Shown one piece after another: positions 1-9,900 of a stretch of 64,000 nt of DNA. The position numbers and the translations under genes were made by a program. Source of the DNA: Pseudorasbora parva (Eukaryota > Chordata > Actinopteri > Cypriniformes > Gobionidae); assembly GCF_024679245.1 (NCBI RefSeq), contig NC_090182.1:36288047-36352046 (forward strand), written 5' to 3'. The first letter of the stretch is position 1. Every line of letters starts with the position of its first letter. The notes below the pieces were generated by a model. The model did not search any database. It saw nothing but the letters and a program-made list of their open reading frames with translations, and had not been told where the DNA came from.

Positions 1-59
1 ATAATATTGATCTGCCAACATTGTCGCTATATGATAAATTAAAATAAGCTGATAACATC

Positions 60-177
60 ACTGTTTTCTCCAGTACGACTGTACAGCCAAATCTAATTTT
101 GTCACAATATTATCCTGTTTGACACTGTGAAGCTGCTTTGACACAATCATGATTGTAAAAGCGCTATATAAATAAAG

Positions 178-218
<41 letters not shown>

Positions 219-219
219 A
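60..219 (+). repeat. LINE/SINE-type 3' tail ending in a GATT microsatellite
   Basis: The stretch before position 176 resembles the 3' tail common to fish L2-type non-LTR elements: a 'gaagctgctttgacacaat' block, then 'aaagcgctatataaataaa'. It ends in about ten copies of the tetranucleotide GATT (about 176-219), as expected for a LINE or LINE-mobilised SINE that terminates in a simple repeat. No coding part of a LINE is visible upstream. The exact family is inferred from general resemblance only. Confidence 0.5.
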
Positions 220-274
220 TAATTAGCCAAGCAACAATAAAACTTCCAATATACTCAAATAGGCTGAATTAATA

Positions 275-766
275 TTACCTGTCGAGAAGAAAGCAGGCAA
301 CGTTGGCGTTCTTTTTAAAATCGTTGCTCCTCATGAGCTCTTTCCATCTTGGAAAGGCCACTCCAATATTTACTTTTGTCTTGTTGATTTGCCTGTTGCG
401 TTGCTGTCTTAATTCTCTTTTCCGCTTCCTTGGTGACTCTGATACATATCCCGCAATGTTACTAGGTCCCCGACCCGGGTCGAATTCGGTAATCAATTCC
501 GGGACGTGGTTGCTTTCACACAGAAGGCGACCCGGCAATGTTCCGGGAATATTGCGGGTCCGACGTGCAGTGTGAAAGGGGCTTAAGAGTGATCCTCCAT
601 CATCATATAGCAGCCTCAAGCAATCCTCCTCTTCACATTCGACACAGTGCCATCGAGTGTAAAAATGCGAAAAGCGAAGCTTGATTTTACGGGTATGTCC
701 CTCTTTGGCAAATGTACTTTCAAGATGGAGGAGCAACATGGCGACCGCCATCCGAACCCTCAACAC
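275..766 (-). CDS. Exon-like ORF with VNIGVAFPRW motif, unknown function
   Basis: This 163-codon minus-strand frame ends in a basic segment followed by KVNIGVAFPRWKELMRSNDF and an Ala/Leu-rich end. The same motif pattern (V-N-[IL]-G-x-A-F-x-R-W-[KR]-x-L) occurs at 32505-32656. The frame runs into an AG|GTAATA sequence just downstream (about 282-275 on the minus strand), a good match to a splice donor, so it looks like one exon rather than a whole protein. Residues roughly 58-109 come from an inserted repeat that keeps the frame open. I do not recognise a function. It may be an exon of the host transposon or one captured by it. Confidence 0.35.
   Translation of the reverse strand: MLRVRMAVAMLLLHLESTFAKEGHTRKIKLRFSHFYTRWHCVECEEEDCLRLLYDDGGSLLSPFHTARRTRNIPGTLPGRLLCESNHVPELITEFDPGRGPSNIAGYVSESPRKRKRELRQQRNRQINKTKVNIGVAFPRWKELMRSNDFKKNANVACFLLDR
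445..590 (-). repeat. Short dispersed repeat inserted in the exon-like ORF
   Basis: This GC-rich block contains 'gacccgggtcg' and 'cagtgtgaaaggggc', unlike its AT-rich surroundings. It interrupts the region homologous to the 32-kb exon module. Its boundaries were judged from where the motif-bearing reading frame changes composition. I did not resolve a clear target-site duplication, so its nature as a separate insertion is inferred. Confidence 0.35.
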
Positions 767-1136
767 GTATGTATTTTCAATGGTATATTATAAAATTACG
801 AGAATACATTATTACTTGAAAGACGTAAATATACATTAATGAGCGCATATATTTTTGAAAGAACTAAGAGATTTTAGCTAAGAATAAACTAAAAAAGTTA
901 CACAGTGTAGCTTTAATATACTGTGTTGTTAAATTTAAGTTATTCCTGTGATAGTAAAGCTGAATTTTTAGCAACAAATAATCAAACAAGTGGCAGGAAA
1001 GTGGGAACAAAGGAGATATGGCAACTATAGGCTGGCCCATACTAAAACATTATTAAAATGTGAGATTTCAATGGCCCAGCAGTGCACAATACAAAAAAGT
1101 TAAAACGCATACATAAGTTTGCAACACAATAAAATA

Positions 1137-1275
1137 AAGCCACAACACAACGGAAACCATGTGGTTTGTTTCTGTTGTGTTGTGGCTTGATTTCATTTCA
1201 CAAAATAAAGCCACAACACAACAGAAACAAGCCACAACACAATGAAATAAAGCCACAACACAGTGAAATAAAGTC
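1137..1275 (-). repeat. Inverted outlier units of the 21-bp minisatellite, with a hairpin
   Basis: Units reading 'aagccacaacacaa' are the reverse complement of the 'ttgtgttgtggctt' units that form the large array at 1571-2215. Around 1140-1187, oppositely oriented units flank 'catgtgg', giving a stem of roughly 20 bp. The array family is therefore present in both orientations about 300 bp apart. Confidence 0.75.
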
Positions 1276-1279
1276 AAGC

Positions 1280-1570
1280 CAAGTCAAGTCAAATACAAAT
1301 TGTTTCAACTGCATGGTGGAATTGGCAGATGTTCGCTTGGACACCAAGCACCTTGATAGCGAGTAAAAGCATTCATGAGTATAAATATGCAGCTATAATG
1401 CATGTAGGTGATTTTAAAGTGATATTTCATGTCGATATACATGCTTACACACTAAACCATTATTAAGTGTTTATATCATTGTAAGACTGTTGAATATATA
1501 TATAACAATGCAAGGACACTTAATTTTCCTGTACTCGTAGAGCCCCTAGTGGTCAGGAGCATTTCCTTTG
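1280..1570. other. No recognisable gene; spacer between opposed minisatellite blocks
   Basis: I see no long frame, RNA gene or repeat here apart from AT-rich sequence and a short '(ta)n' near 1496. The spacer separates minus-oriented from plus-oriented units of the same minisatellite. Confidence 0.5.
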
Positions 1571-2217
1571 TGTTATGGCTTGATTCCCTTGTGTTGTGGC
1601 TTGATTTTGTTGTGTTGTGGCTTGATGTAGTTGTGTTGGGGCTTGATTCCGTTGTGTTGTGGCTTGATTTCGTTGTGTTGGGGCTTTATTCCATTGTGTT
1701 GTGGTTAGATTTTATTGTGTTGTGACTTGATTTTATTATTTTGTTGTGGCTTGATTCTGTTGTGTTGTGTCTTGATTCTGTTGTGTTTTGGCTTGATTCT
1801 GTTGTGCTGTGGCTTGATTCTGTTGTGTTGGGGCTTTATTCCTTTGTGTTGTGGCTTGATTCTGTTGTGTTGTGGCTTGATTCTGTTGTGCTGTGGCTTG
1901 ATTCTGTTGTGTTGGGGCTTGATTCCGTTGTGTTGTGGCTTGATTTCGTTGTGTTGGGGCTTTATTCCATTGTGTTGTGGTTAGATTTTATTGTGTTGTG
2001 ACTTGATTTTATTATTTTGTTGTGGCTTGATTTTGTTGTGTTGTGGCTTGATTCTGTTGTGTTGTGGCTTGATTCTGTTGTGTTGTGGCTTGATTCTGTT
2101 GTGCTGTGGCTTGATTCTGTTGTGTTGGGGCTTGATTCCTTTGTGTTGTGGCTTGAATTTGTTGTATTGTGACTTGATCCCATTGTGTTATGGCTTGATT
2201 TCTTTGTGTTGTAAACT
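1571..2217 (+). repeat. 21-bp minisatellite array (about 30 units)
   Basis: The consensus unit is roughly 'cttgattctgttgtgttgtgg' (21 bp). Because 21 is a multiple of three, frames stay open and translate as heptapeptide repeats such as LILLCCG. These open frames are a by-product of repeat length, not evidence of a protein. A block of variant units at 1642-1757 recurs at 1918-2035, a shift of 276 bp, which indicates a segmental duplication inside the array. Confidence 0.9.
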
Positions 2218-2329
2218 TATGTTTGCTTTGTAAATGCCATTGTGTTGTGCACTACTGGGCCACCGTAGACCGACCAAAAACAGTGTAGTACCTCGATATA
2301 ACTAAGACTGCACACCACACACCAACAGA

Positions 2330-3180
2330 TTCAAAAACAGAATTTAGTCCATTTGGGGAGTGAGAAGTGCCCATAGGGAAATGGGAGAAAGCCAGCAGGA
2401 AGAGGGAAGTAACATGGCAGCGGGTGATGGAGGCTTGAGCCAGGGAGTGGATGGTGGAAGGTGGAGGGAGAAGCCAGGGGGCAGATAATGGAGTGCAGAG
2501 CCTGAGAGTGGATGATGTAGGGTGAAGCTGGGAGCAGATTATGGAGTGCAGAGCTAGAGAGTGAATTATGGAGGGATGATCCAGGGAGCAGATGATGGAG
2601 GGTGATGCTGGGAGATGATGATGGTGGTATAGCCAAGGAGTGAATAAAGGAGGATGATGGTGGAGTGAAAAGATGGGAGCTGATGATGGGGGGAAACCAG
2701 GGAGTGGATTATGGAGGTAGGAGCCAGAGAGCGGATGATGGAGTGCAGACCAGAGAGTGGATGATGGAGGGAGGAGCCAGGTAGGGGATAATGGAGGGTT
2801 AAGCTGGGAGCTGATAATGGGGGCATAGCCGGGGGGGGGGGGGGTAATGGAGGGATGAGCCAGGGAGAGGAGGATGAAGGGGAAAGTAGGGAGCTGATGA
2901 TGGGGGCGTAGCCAGGGAACAAATGAGGGAGTGCAGAACCAGGAGTGGATGATGGAGGACAGAGCCAGGGAGTGAATGATGGATGGAGGAGCCAGGGAGC
3001 AGATGATGGAGTAAGGAGCCAGAGAGTGGATGATGGAGGAAGGAGCCAGGGAGAAGATGATGGAGGGCGAAGCTAGGAGCTGACAATGGGGGTGTAGCAA
3101 GGGAGCGGATGATGGAGGGAGAAGACAAGGAGAAGATGATGGAGTAGCCAGGGAGCGAATCATAACAGAGCCTTAAAGGT
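2330..3180 (+). repeat. 27-bp purine-rich minisatellite, degenerate
   Basis: The unit resembles 'ggagccagggagtggatgatggag' with a 27-bp period, clearest at 2950-3060. Variants carry extra or missing triplets. On the minus strand the array gives long open frames with a 9-residue Ser/Ile/His/Leu/Pro repeat. These reflect the period being a multiple of three and lack any recognisable domain. A run of G occurs at 2830-2843. Confidence 0.85.
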
Positions 3181-3189
3181 GAAAGCCCA

Positions 3190-4410
3190 TGGCAGAACCG
3201 ATGGAAGGACTGAGGTGCAACTGTGAGGGGTGGTGGAGACAAAGACACAGGGTGACACCATAGGCCTGGAGGACCAAGACTTAGCAGCAGGCTTGCAGGA
3301 CCGAAGAGGAGATAGAGACTTGGCAGACCAGGACAGTGCTGGTGGAAGTGGGGAGGGAAGGAGGAGTCAAATGACTGGAGGGCTAAGGTGTAGACGAATG
3401 AACCAAGGTGTAGCCAGAGGGATGAGGGAGACTGGGGGATGTAGTTTGATGTCATGATTTTCACAGAACATTATGAGGGGAAAATATGACATAATTAAAA
3501 TTTCTGGCTGAGCTGTTCCTTTAAGGGACAATATGACACTTAACTTAAAGGAACGAGCGAAAACAACAACAGCAGTGCAAATAAAGCTGATAACAGTAAA
3601 CAGTGAGGTGGTAATTTGCATGATTTATTCATCTCAGAGTCTGTTATTCTGCACAACAAAAATTAGCCCTCAATTAATAGATCCAGACACAATATTAGCG
3701 TCATGTCATTGACCTAGATATATTTTGTCATTATTGAAAGCAAAGGACCTGCAATGGAACAGGACAGTATCAGTTTCTGACAGTGAGGTGCACTAGTCTT
3801 CCTGCTTAATGGACACTGAATGGAGACATTGTCTAGTCTGTGTTATCATGCTGTTTATAAATGTACTCATGTCTGTGCCTGGTGCCAGGCGATGGGCGGC
3901 TCGGGGTGTTCTGCACAAGCCTCCAGGTCTGTAATTACAGTACATTGTTGTCAAGTATCTGAGAGGAGTAATTTCAGAAACTCTTAGAGAAGAGGAAATT
4001 GACCTGCCTTTTCATTATCTCACGGGTAATTATGTTCTTTCTACAGTTTTATTCACTGTATTCCCTATGGTTAATGCAATATACACCACTCCTTGTGAAT
4101 TCGGCAACTTTGATTCATGCTCTGGCACTTGTATGCTCAGTAAATGTGATTCTTGGCAATGGCTGTGAATTTGTATTTTTGCAACTATGCACTTGGTGCT
4201 GCGTTTATTGCACCTTACTGCTGCTATCTTCATAATACACACAGCAAAAAATATGCATGCATTTATGTCTACATTTGGTTAAATTGCCCATTTTTAGCAC
4301 ATTAATGCCATATGCTGATATATTCACAAAGCATGCTTTAAAGGAATACTTAACCCAAACATTATTTTGTCTTCAGTTAAGAAGATTTTGCACAGCTCTT
4401 TTCGAATAAT
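3190..4410. other. No recognisable gene
   Basis: The first 250 bp continue the purine-rich composition of the minisatellite. The rest is AT-rich. Frames of 70-84 codons occur on both strands but show no domain, no splice context I can support and no similarity to anything else in the window. Confidence 0.5.
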
Positions 4411-4416
4411 GTCTGT

Positions 4417-4463
4417 GAATGAATGAATGAATGAATGAATGAATGAATGAATAAATAAATAAA
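4417..4463 (+). repeat. GAAT/AAAT tetranucleotide microsatellite
   Basis: About eight perfect GAAT copies pass into AAAT copies near 4450. This is a simple sequence repeat. Confidence 0.9.
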
Positions 4464-4860
4464 CAGATAAATAAACAAATAAATAACATGAGTGTACCAA
4501 ATGTACCATATGACTCATCTAAGTAAATGTGAAGCCATTTAGTGTGACAGTCTGCACTTCAGTGTAGCTTTCAGTTGTCACTTTTAAATATATATCTTTT
4601 TTTTAATTACTAAAATGACTAAAAAATAAAATTGAAAAAAATAAAATTAAAAATTAAACCAATTTTTTTTTTAAATCAATAAAAAAGCACGTAACAAAAT
4701 TACTAAAACTGCAACTAAAATTAAAACCAAAAAATGTTTAAAAAATATTTATAAATACTAAATATCACTGCCCATCTGGAACAGTCTGCAATTTTCTTTA
4801 CTTTTTTTTCTACAACCCAGACATGTGGATTCCACATGTATCAGATGTGGGCCGGATCTG

Positions 4861-5704
4861 CACTGTAAACCCGAATAAGTTACCAGAACTCAAAAAAATT
4901 GTGGCAATCAATTGCCTCAATTTTTTTAAGTTGATTAACTTGAAAGTCACAATTTTCCAGAACTTAAAAGTTTGGATTACCTGCTACTTGTACCTTTTGA
5001 TAACAGTTAAAGGGTTAGTTCACCCAAAAATGAAATTGATGTCATTAATGACTCATTATTGACCCTAATGTCGTTCCCCACCCGTAAGACCTTTGTTCAT
5101 CATCGGAACACAGTTTAAGATATTTTATATTTAGTCCAAGAGCATAATGCAGTCAATGCCCACTTTACTGTCCATGTCCAGAAAGCTAATAAAAACATCA
5201 TCAAAGTAGTCCATATGTGACATCAGTTGGTTAATTAGAATCTCTTCAATCATCGAAAATACATTTAGGTCCAAAAATATCAAAAACTACGATTTTATTC
5301 AGCATTGTCTTCTCCTCCATGTGCCTCCAATAAGAATCAAACGGTTAATGAATCAGTGAATCGATCAATGATTCGGGTCGCCAATGTCACGTCATTTCAG
5401 CAGTTCGGTTCGCGTCAATTATTTATGATTTTGAGTTCTTACAATTTGAAATCTCAAGTTTATGTATTTCATTCTTAGCATGTAATTTCTTAATTCAATT
5501 AAGTTCTATTTAATGTATGTTTTTAAGTTATGCTTACTTATTCACAAAAAAAATCATTTAATCAAAAAATATTACTTCAAATTGCTCAAAAGGAAGACCA
5601 TGTTACATCAACTTAAAATAATTAAGTTAGTAGAACTTTTTCTAAAACTTTGAGTATACACTACTTAATCAATTTAATTAATTTGAACATTCGGGTTTAC
5701 AGTG
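4861..5704. mobile_element. Non-autonomous TIR element (CACTGTAAACCCGAAT ends)
   Basis: The left end CACTGTAAACCCGAAT (4861-4876) is matched in reverse complement by the right end ATTCGGGTTTACAGTG (about 5689-5704), giving 16-bp perfect termini. Both subterminal regions are rich in 'taagttga'-like motifs. A dispersed repeat with a 'gttagttcaccc' motif lies inside (5008-5400), so this is a nested pair. No transposase is present and the target duplication is unclear. Confidence 0.65.
5008..5400 (+). repeat. Dispersed repeat with TTAAAGGGTTAGTTCACCC end, copy 1
   Basis: It begins TTAAAGGGTTAGTTCACCC and continues through a block starting 'cacccgtaagacc', 'cggaacacagtttaagat' and 'aaaacatcatcaaagtagtc'. 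The same block recurs at about 30008-30345 with moderate divergence, so this is a dispersed family with two copies here. Similar termini at 12645 and 60501 suggest related TTAA-targeting MITEs. Confidence 0.7.
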
Positions 5705-5732
5705 TGGGCAGGCCTGGTTCTACGGGGGTGCT

Positions 5733-6010
5733 AGCCTGACAAGCCAGACCCACATCAAGATGTTTGGTCTGGAAACTCACCATTGACAGGGCTCAATCCG
5801 AGGGGCGGGATAAACGGTTGTCTTTCAAACTCCCTCTGCACGGCGTGCATGCAATTGGATATTGCTTCAACCAACCAGAGCTAGGCAAAACTCAGAATAC
5901 ATCTTAAGAACGACTTCAGTGCAGTTCTTTGTTCTTTTCTCGGAGAAAAGCTTAACTCCAAGTCTTCCGGAGTTCTGGTGAAAGCTGATTCGAAAAACCA
6001 GGCTTGCGAA
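5733..6010 (+). mobile_element. One arm of a long-TIR fold-back element
   Basis: The sequence from 'gctagcctgacaagccagac' matches, in both orientations, the arms of the fold-back element at 43197-43906. This copy shows the outer end ('gctagcctgac') that the left arm of the 43-kb copy has lost. I could not find the opposite arm downstream, so this is a partial copy. Confidence 0.65.
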
Positions 6011-6540
6011 ACCTCTTAATAACAAACAAAGTCAAGCCACAATGTAAGTAAGAGATTTATTGTTGACAACTTCATTTTTATAACTAAACTTTGTGAGATC
6101 ACGATGAACTGACAAAGAAACAGCATCGTAGTGATCGTAGCGATCTTGGCTCTCTTTCGAGGCTACCGTCAACAAATGATAAAATCAACGGCCAATATTG
6201 CTTGCTGCAAAGTTTTGGAATTGACATCTAAATATAAATGGAACTCTGCACGAGACAGAATTATCCCCCTGAGACCCAGAATAGAGGTTTGGCATGAGTA
6301 GAGGACATTATTTAGCGAATTTCTCTAACAACATTCAGTTTTAAGTCTGTATATTTTAAGACATTCTTATGAAAATATTATCAGACGTCTTTGTACATTA
6401 CATATAGTCCCAAAACACATTAAAAATGCAAATTATTAAGGAAATGGCATTTTTGTGGCCATGTTTACACACATATTGCATTAAGTAAAATGGTAGCCTA
6501 TATCAAATTATTCTGTATCTTTAATAACATTGAGAATCAT

Positions 6541-6934
6541 TGTGATAAAGTTCGTTTGTGTAAGGAAGGAAGAGGACAAGGGGGTCGGTTTGACTGCTGA
6601 CGTTTCTCTTTATTAGAACAAAAACTCAGTCTCTTCACACGGCTGTTGCCCGTGTGTATTTCTCTCAGTCACTTCCGGGTTCCGGTTAAACGTTCCGCTT
6701 CCGGGTCAACGTGTCTCACAACTCAATGTCCGTGAGTGTGTGTGTGTGTCGCGTCAGCAGTCCCTCTCTCTCTCCTGGATCTCCGGTTCCACCTAGGTTT
6801 TATCCCCTCTCCGCGCTCATTACTGGAACGAGAGACAGGTGTTATTAATCTGCTTCCAACCCACTCACTTACCGCTCGTCCCGCGGCTCTCTCACCCGCT
6901 GCAGACCTCGCTGAACCACGCCCCCCTTGCCACA
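6541..6934 (-). repeat. 3' LTR of the gypsy element
   Basis: This is the downstream LTR, the same length (394 bp) and apparently the same sequence as the 5' LTR. The gag-pol frame continues into it for about 70 codons before stopping at 6723. It should supply the polyadenylation site for the element transcript. Confidence 0.95.
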
Positions 6935-9900
6935 TACCCCCACCGCCCGACTCAGGCCGGGGAGCCGTCCGGCCTGCAGCCCCCCCCCCCCCATTTCTGG
7001 AGAGGAAATCGGCCACAGCCATCTGAGCACCCGGCCTGTGGACCACCTTGAATTTAAACGGCTGAAGAGCTAGATACCAACGGGTGATCCGCGCGTTGGT
7101 ATCCTTCATGCGGTGGAGCCATTGGAGAGGAGCGTGGTCCGAACAGAGGGTGAACTCCCGCCCCAGGAGGTAATAGCGGAGAGTGAGAACGGCCCATCTG
7201 ATGGCCAAACACTCCTTCTCTATGGTGCTGTACTTAGCTTCCCTCTTGGAGAGCTTACGGCTAATGTACAGCACCGGTCGCTCTCCCCCCTCCACCTCCT
7301 GGGCCAGGACTGCGCCCAGCCCCCTGTCCGACGCGTCAGTCTGCAACAAGAAAGGGAGAGAAAAGTCAGGGGAGTGTAAAAGCGGCCCGCCACATAGAGC
7401 AGCCTTCACTTGGGTAAAAGCCTGTTGACACGGCTCCGTCCACTGGACCGTATCTGGTAGCCCCTTTCTAGTAAGATCAGTCAAAGGGCTGGTGAGGTCC
7501 GAATAATTTGGTATAAACCGTCTATAATATCCCGCCAGCCCCAAAAACTGTCTTACCTCCTTTTTGGTCTTGGGCCTCGGACAGGTTGCAATTGCGGCAG
7601 TCTTATCAATTTGGGGACGCACCTGACCATGACCCAAGTGGAAGCCCAGATACCTTACTTCCACCCGCCCAATCGCACACTTCTTTGGGTTGGCCGTGAG
7701 CCCCGCTCCCCTCAGCGACCTCAGGACCGCCCTCACATGCTGCATATGCCGCTGCCAATCGTGACTATAAATCACTATGTCATCCAGGTACGCAGCAGCA
7801 TACGCAGCATGGGGGCGCAAAATCCTATCCATGAGTCGCTGGAAGGTTGCGGGCGCCCCGAACAAGCCGAAAGGAAGCGTGACAAATTGGTGTAATCCAA
7901 ACGGCGTGGTGAAAGCTGTCTTTTCTTTGGACAATGGAGACAAGGGGATCTGCCAATAGCCCTTTGTTAAGTCCAGTGTCGAATAAAATCGAGCCGTGCC
8001 TAACCGATCAAGCAACTCGTCAACCCGCGGCATTGGATACGCGTCGAATTTCGACACAGCGTTCACCTTGCGGTAGTCCACACAGAACCTGACCGAGCCG
8101 TCTGTTTTGGGGACCAAAACTATCGGGCTCGCCCAGTCACTGTTGGACTCCTCGATTACTCCCATGTCGAGCATTGCGCCTAATTCTTCCTGAACTACTT
8201 TTTTCTTGTGTTCAGGCAAGCGATACGGCCGGCTGCGAACTACCACGCCCGGCTCGGTCTCGATATGGTGCTGAATCAAGTCGGTACGTCCCGGTAGGGG
8301 CGAGAACACGTCAGCGAACTCCGCCTGCAATTTTGATAAATCAGAGAGTTGTAACGGTGAGAGGTGATCTCCCCCAGGGGCCAGCGCGACTGATTGCGCT
8401 TTAATGCTCGCCTCTGGCCCGAGATCATCCTCTCCCCCGATCACCGTTGCCAACAACACTGATTCCACCTCATTCCATTTTTTTAGCAGGTTGAGGTGGT
8501 ATATTTGACGTGCCCCGTTCCTATCGGATCGTATCACTTCATAATCGAGCTCTCCTATCTGTCGTGCGACCTCAAACGGCCCCTGCCACTTTGACATTAA
8601 TTTTGAGCTCGACGTAGGGAGTAGAACGAGCACTTTCTCTCCCGGTGTGAATTTGCGTAGTTTTGTACCCCTGTTATATGACCGGCTCTGGCGGTCCTGG
8701 GCTTGCAACAAATTCTCCCTAGATAGCCGCCCCAAGGTGTGGAGTTTTGTTCGCAAGTCCATGACGTACTGAATTTCGTTTTTGGCCAAAGAAGGTCCCT
8801 CCTCCCAAGTTTCTCGTAGGACGTCCAGCACCCCCCGTGGCTGTCGTCCGTAGAGAAGCTCGAAGGGGGAAAACCCCGTGGAGGCTTGTGGAACCTCCCG
8901 CACGGCAAATAAGAGGGGTTCTAACCACCGATCCCAATTTTTGGCGTCTTCCTGTACGAACTTACGGATCATGGATTTAAGAGTGCGATTAAATCGTTCG
9001 ACCAAGCCGTCCGTTTGTGGGTGATAGACGCTTGTTCGAATGGATTTAATGCCCAATAATCCGTAGAGTTCGCTCATCGTGCGTGACATAAACGCCGTGC
9101 CTTGATCAGTGAGGATTTCTTTCGGAATCCCCACTCGGGAGATCAGACGAAACAGTGCGTCCGCAACACTCTTCGCGGAGATGTTGCGGAGAGCCACTGC
9201 CTCCGGATATCGTGTTGCGTAGTCCACGATGACTAACGCAAAACGATGTCCGCGTGCGGATCGCTCCAATGGCCCGATGAGGTCCATCGCAATTCTCTCG
9301 AAGGGGACCTGCATTAATGGAAGGGGGCGCAATGGCGCTTTTGGGGCGGCCAGTGGATTCACCAACTGACATTCAGGGCAAGACGCGCACCACCTGCGCA
9401 CATTGTCATGAATGCCTGGCCAAAAAAATCGGGTCATTAAGCGATTCAGTGTGGCCGCCTGCCCCAGGTGGCCCGCCATCGGGTTCGAGTGAGCCGCCTG
9501 GAAAAGCATTTCCCGGCGGCTCTTTGGTACTAATAACTGGGTTGTATCCACTTTTGTCTGAGTGTCTTGGGTCACTCGATACAACCGATCCTTAATTATG
9601 GCAAAATAAGGATACGTGACGGGCAACGCGGGTTGGAGAGACTGACCGTCGATAGAGCGGACCTGCTGAAATGCATGTTTTAGGGTCTCATCTTGAGACT
9701 GCTCCAGAGGGAAGTCATCGCGGTCCGAGAGAATCAGTCTCTCGACCCCGCTCGGTTCCTCTGAAGCTGTTCCCAAGGGTCCCGTATCAGTCTCGCCAAC
9801 CTGCACTCGCACCGCCCCGTTCCTAGCCTTGTTTTCCCAAGCGGCATCCGCGCATAACGACCCCAATACTGCCGAAAAGGCGGGCCAATTCGTCCCCAGA

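Larger units (their letters stand above)
240..918 (-). mobile_element. Fragment of TTAA-type TIR element carrying an exon-like ORF
   Basis: Read on the minus strand, the right edge near 915 starts TTAAAGCTACACTGTGTAAC. This resembles the TTAAAGG(C/T)(G/A)CAATATGTAA termini seen near 32107 and 55735. The interior holds an exon-like frame (275-766) related to one inside the 32-kb element. The opposite terminus is not found, so this copy looks truncated near 240. A smaller repeat appears inserted inside it at about 445-590. A TTAA target suggests a Kolobok- or piggyBac-type mobiliser, but no transposase is present and this is inference. Confidence 0.4.

Noticed and set aside
1715..2233. Cys/Leu-rich heptad-like plus-strand frames
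   Set aside because: They are translations of the 21-bp minisatellite in several frames.
2252..3464. 303- and 221-codon minus-strand Ser/Pro/His-rich frames
   Set aside because: They coincide with the 27-bp minisatellite, and the translated 9-residue repeat mirrors the DNA repeat. No protein family is recognised.
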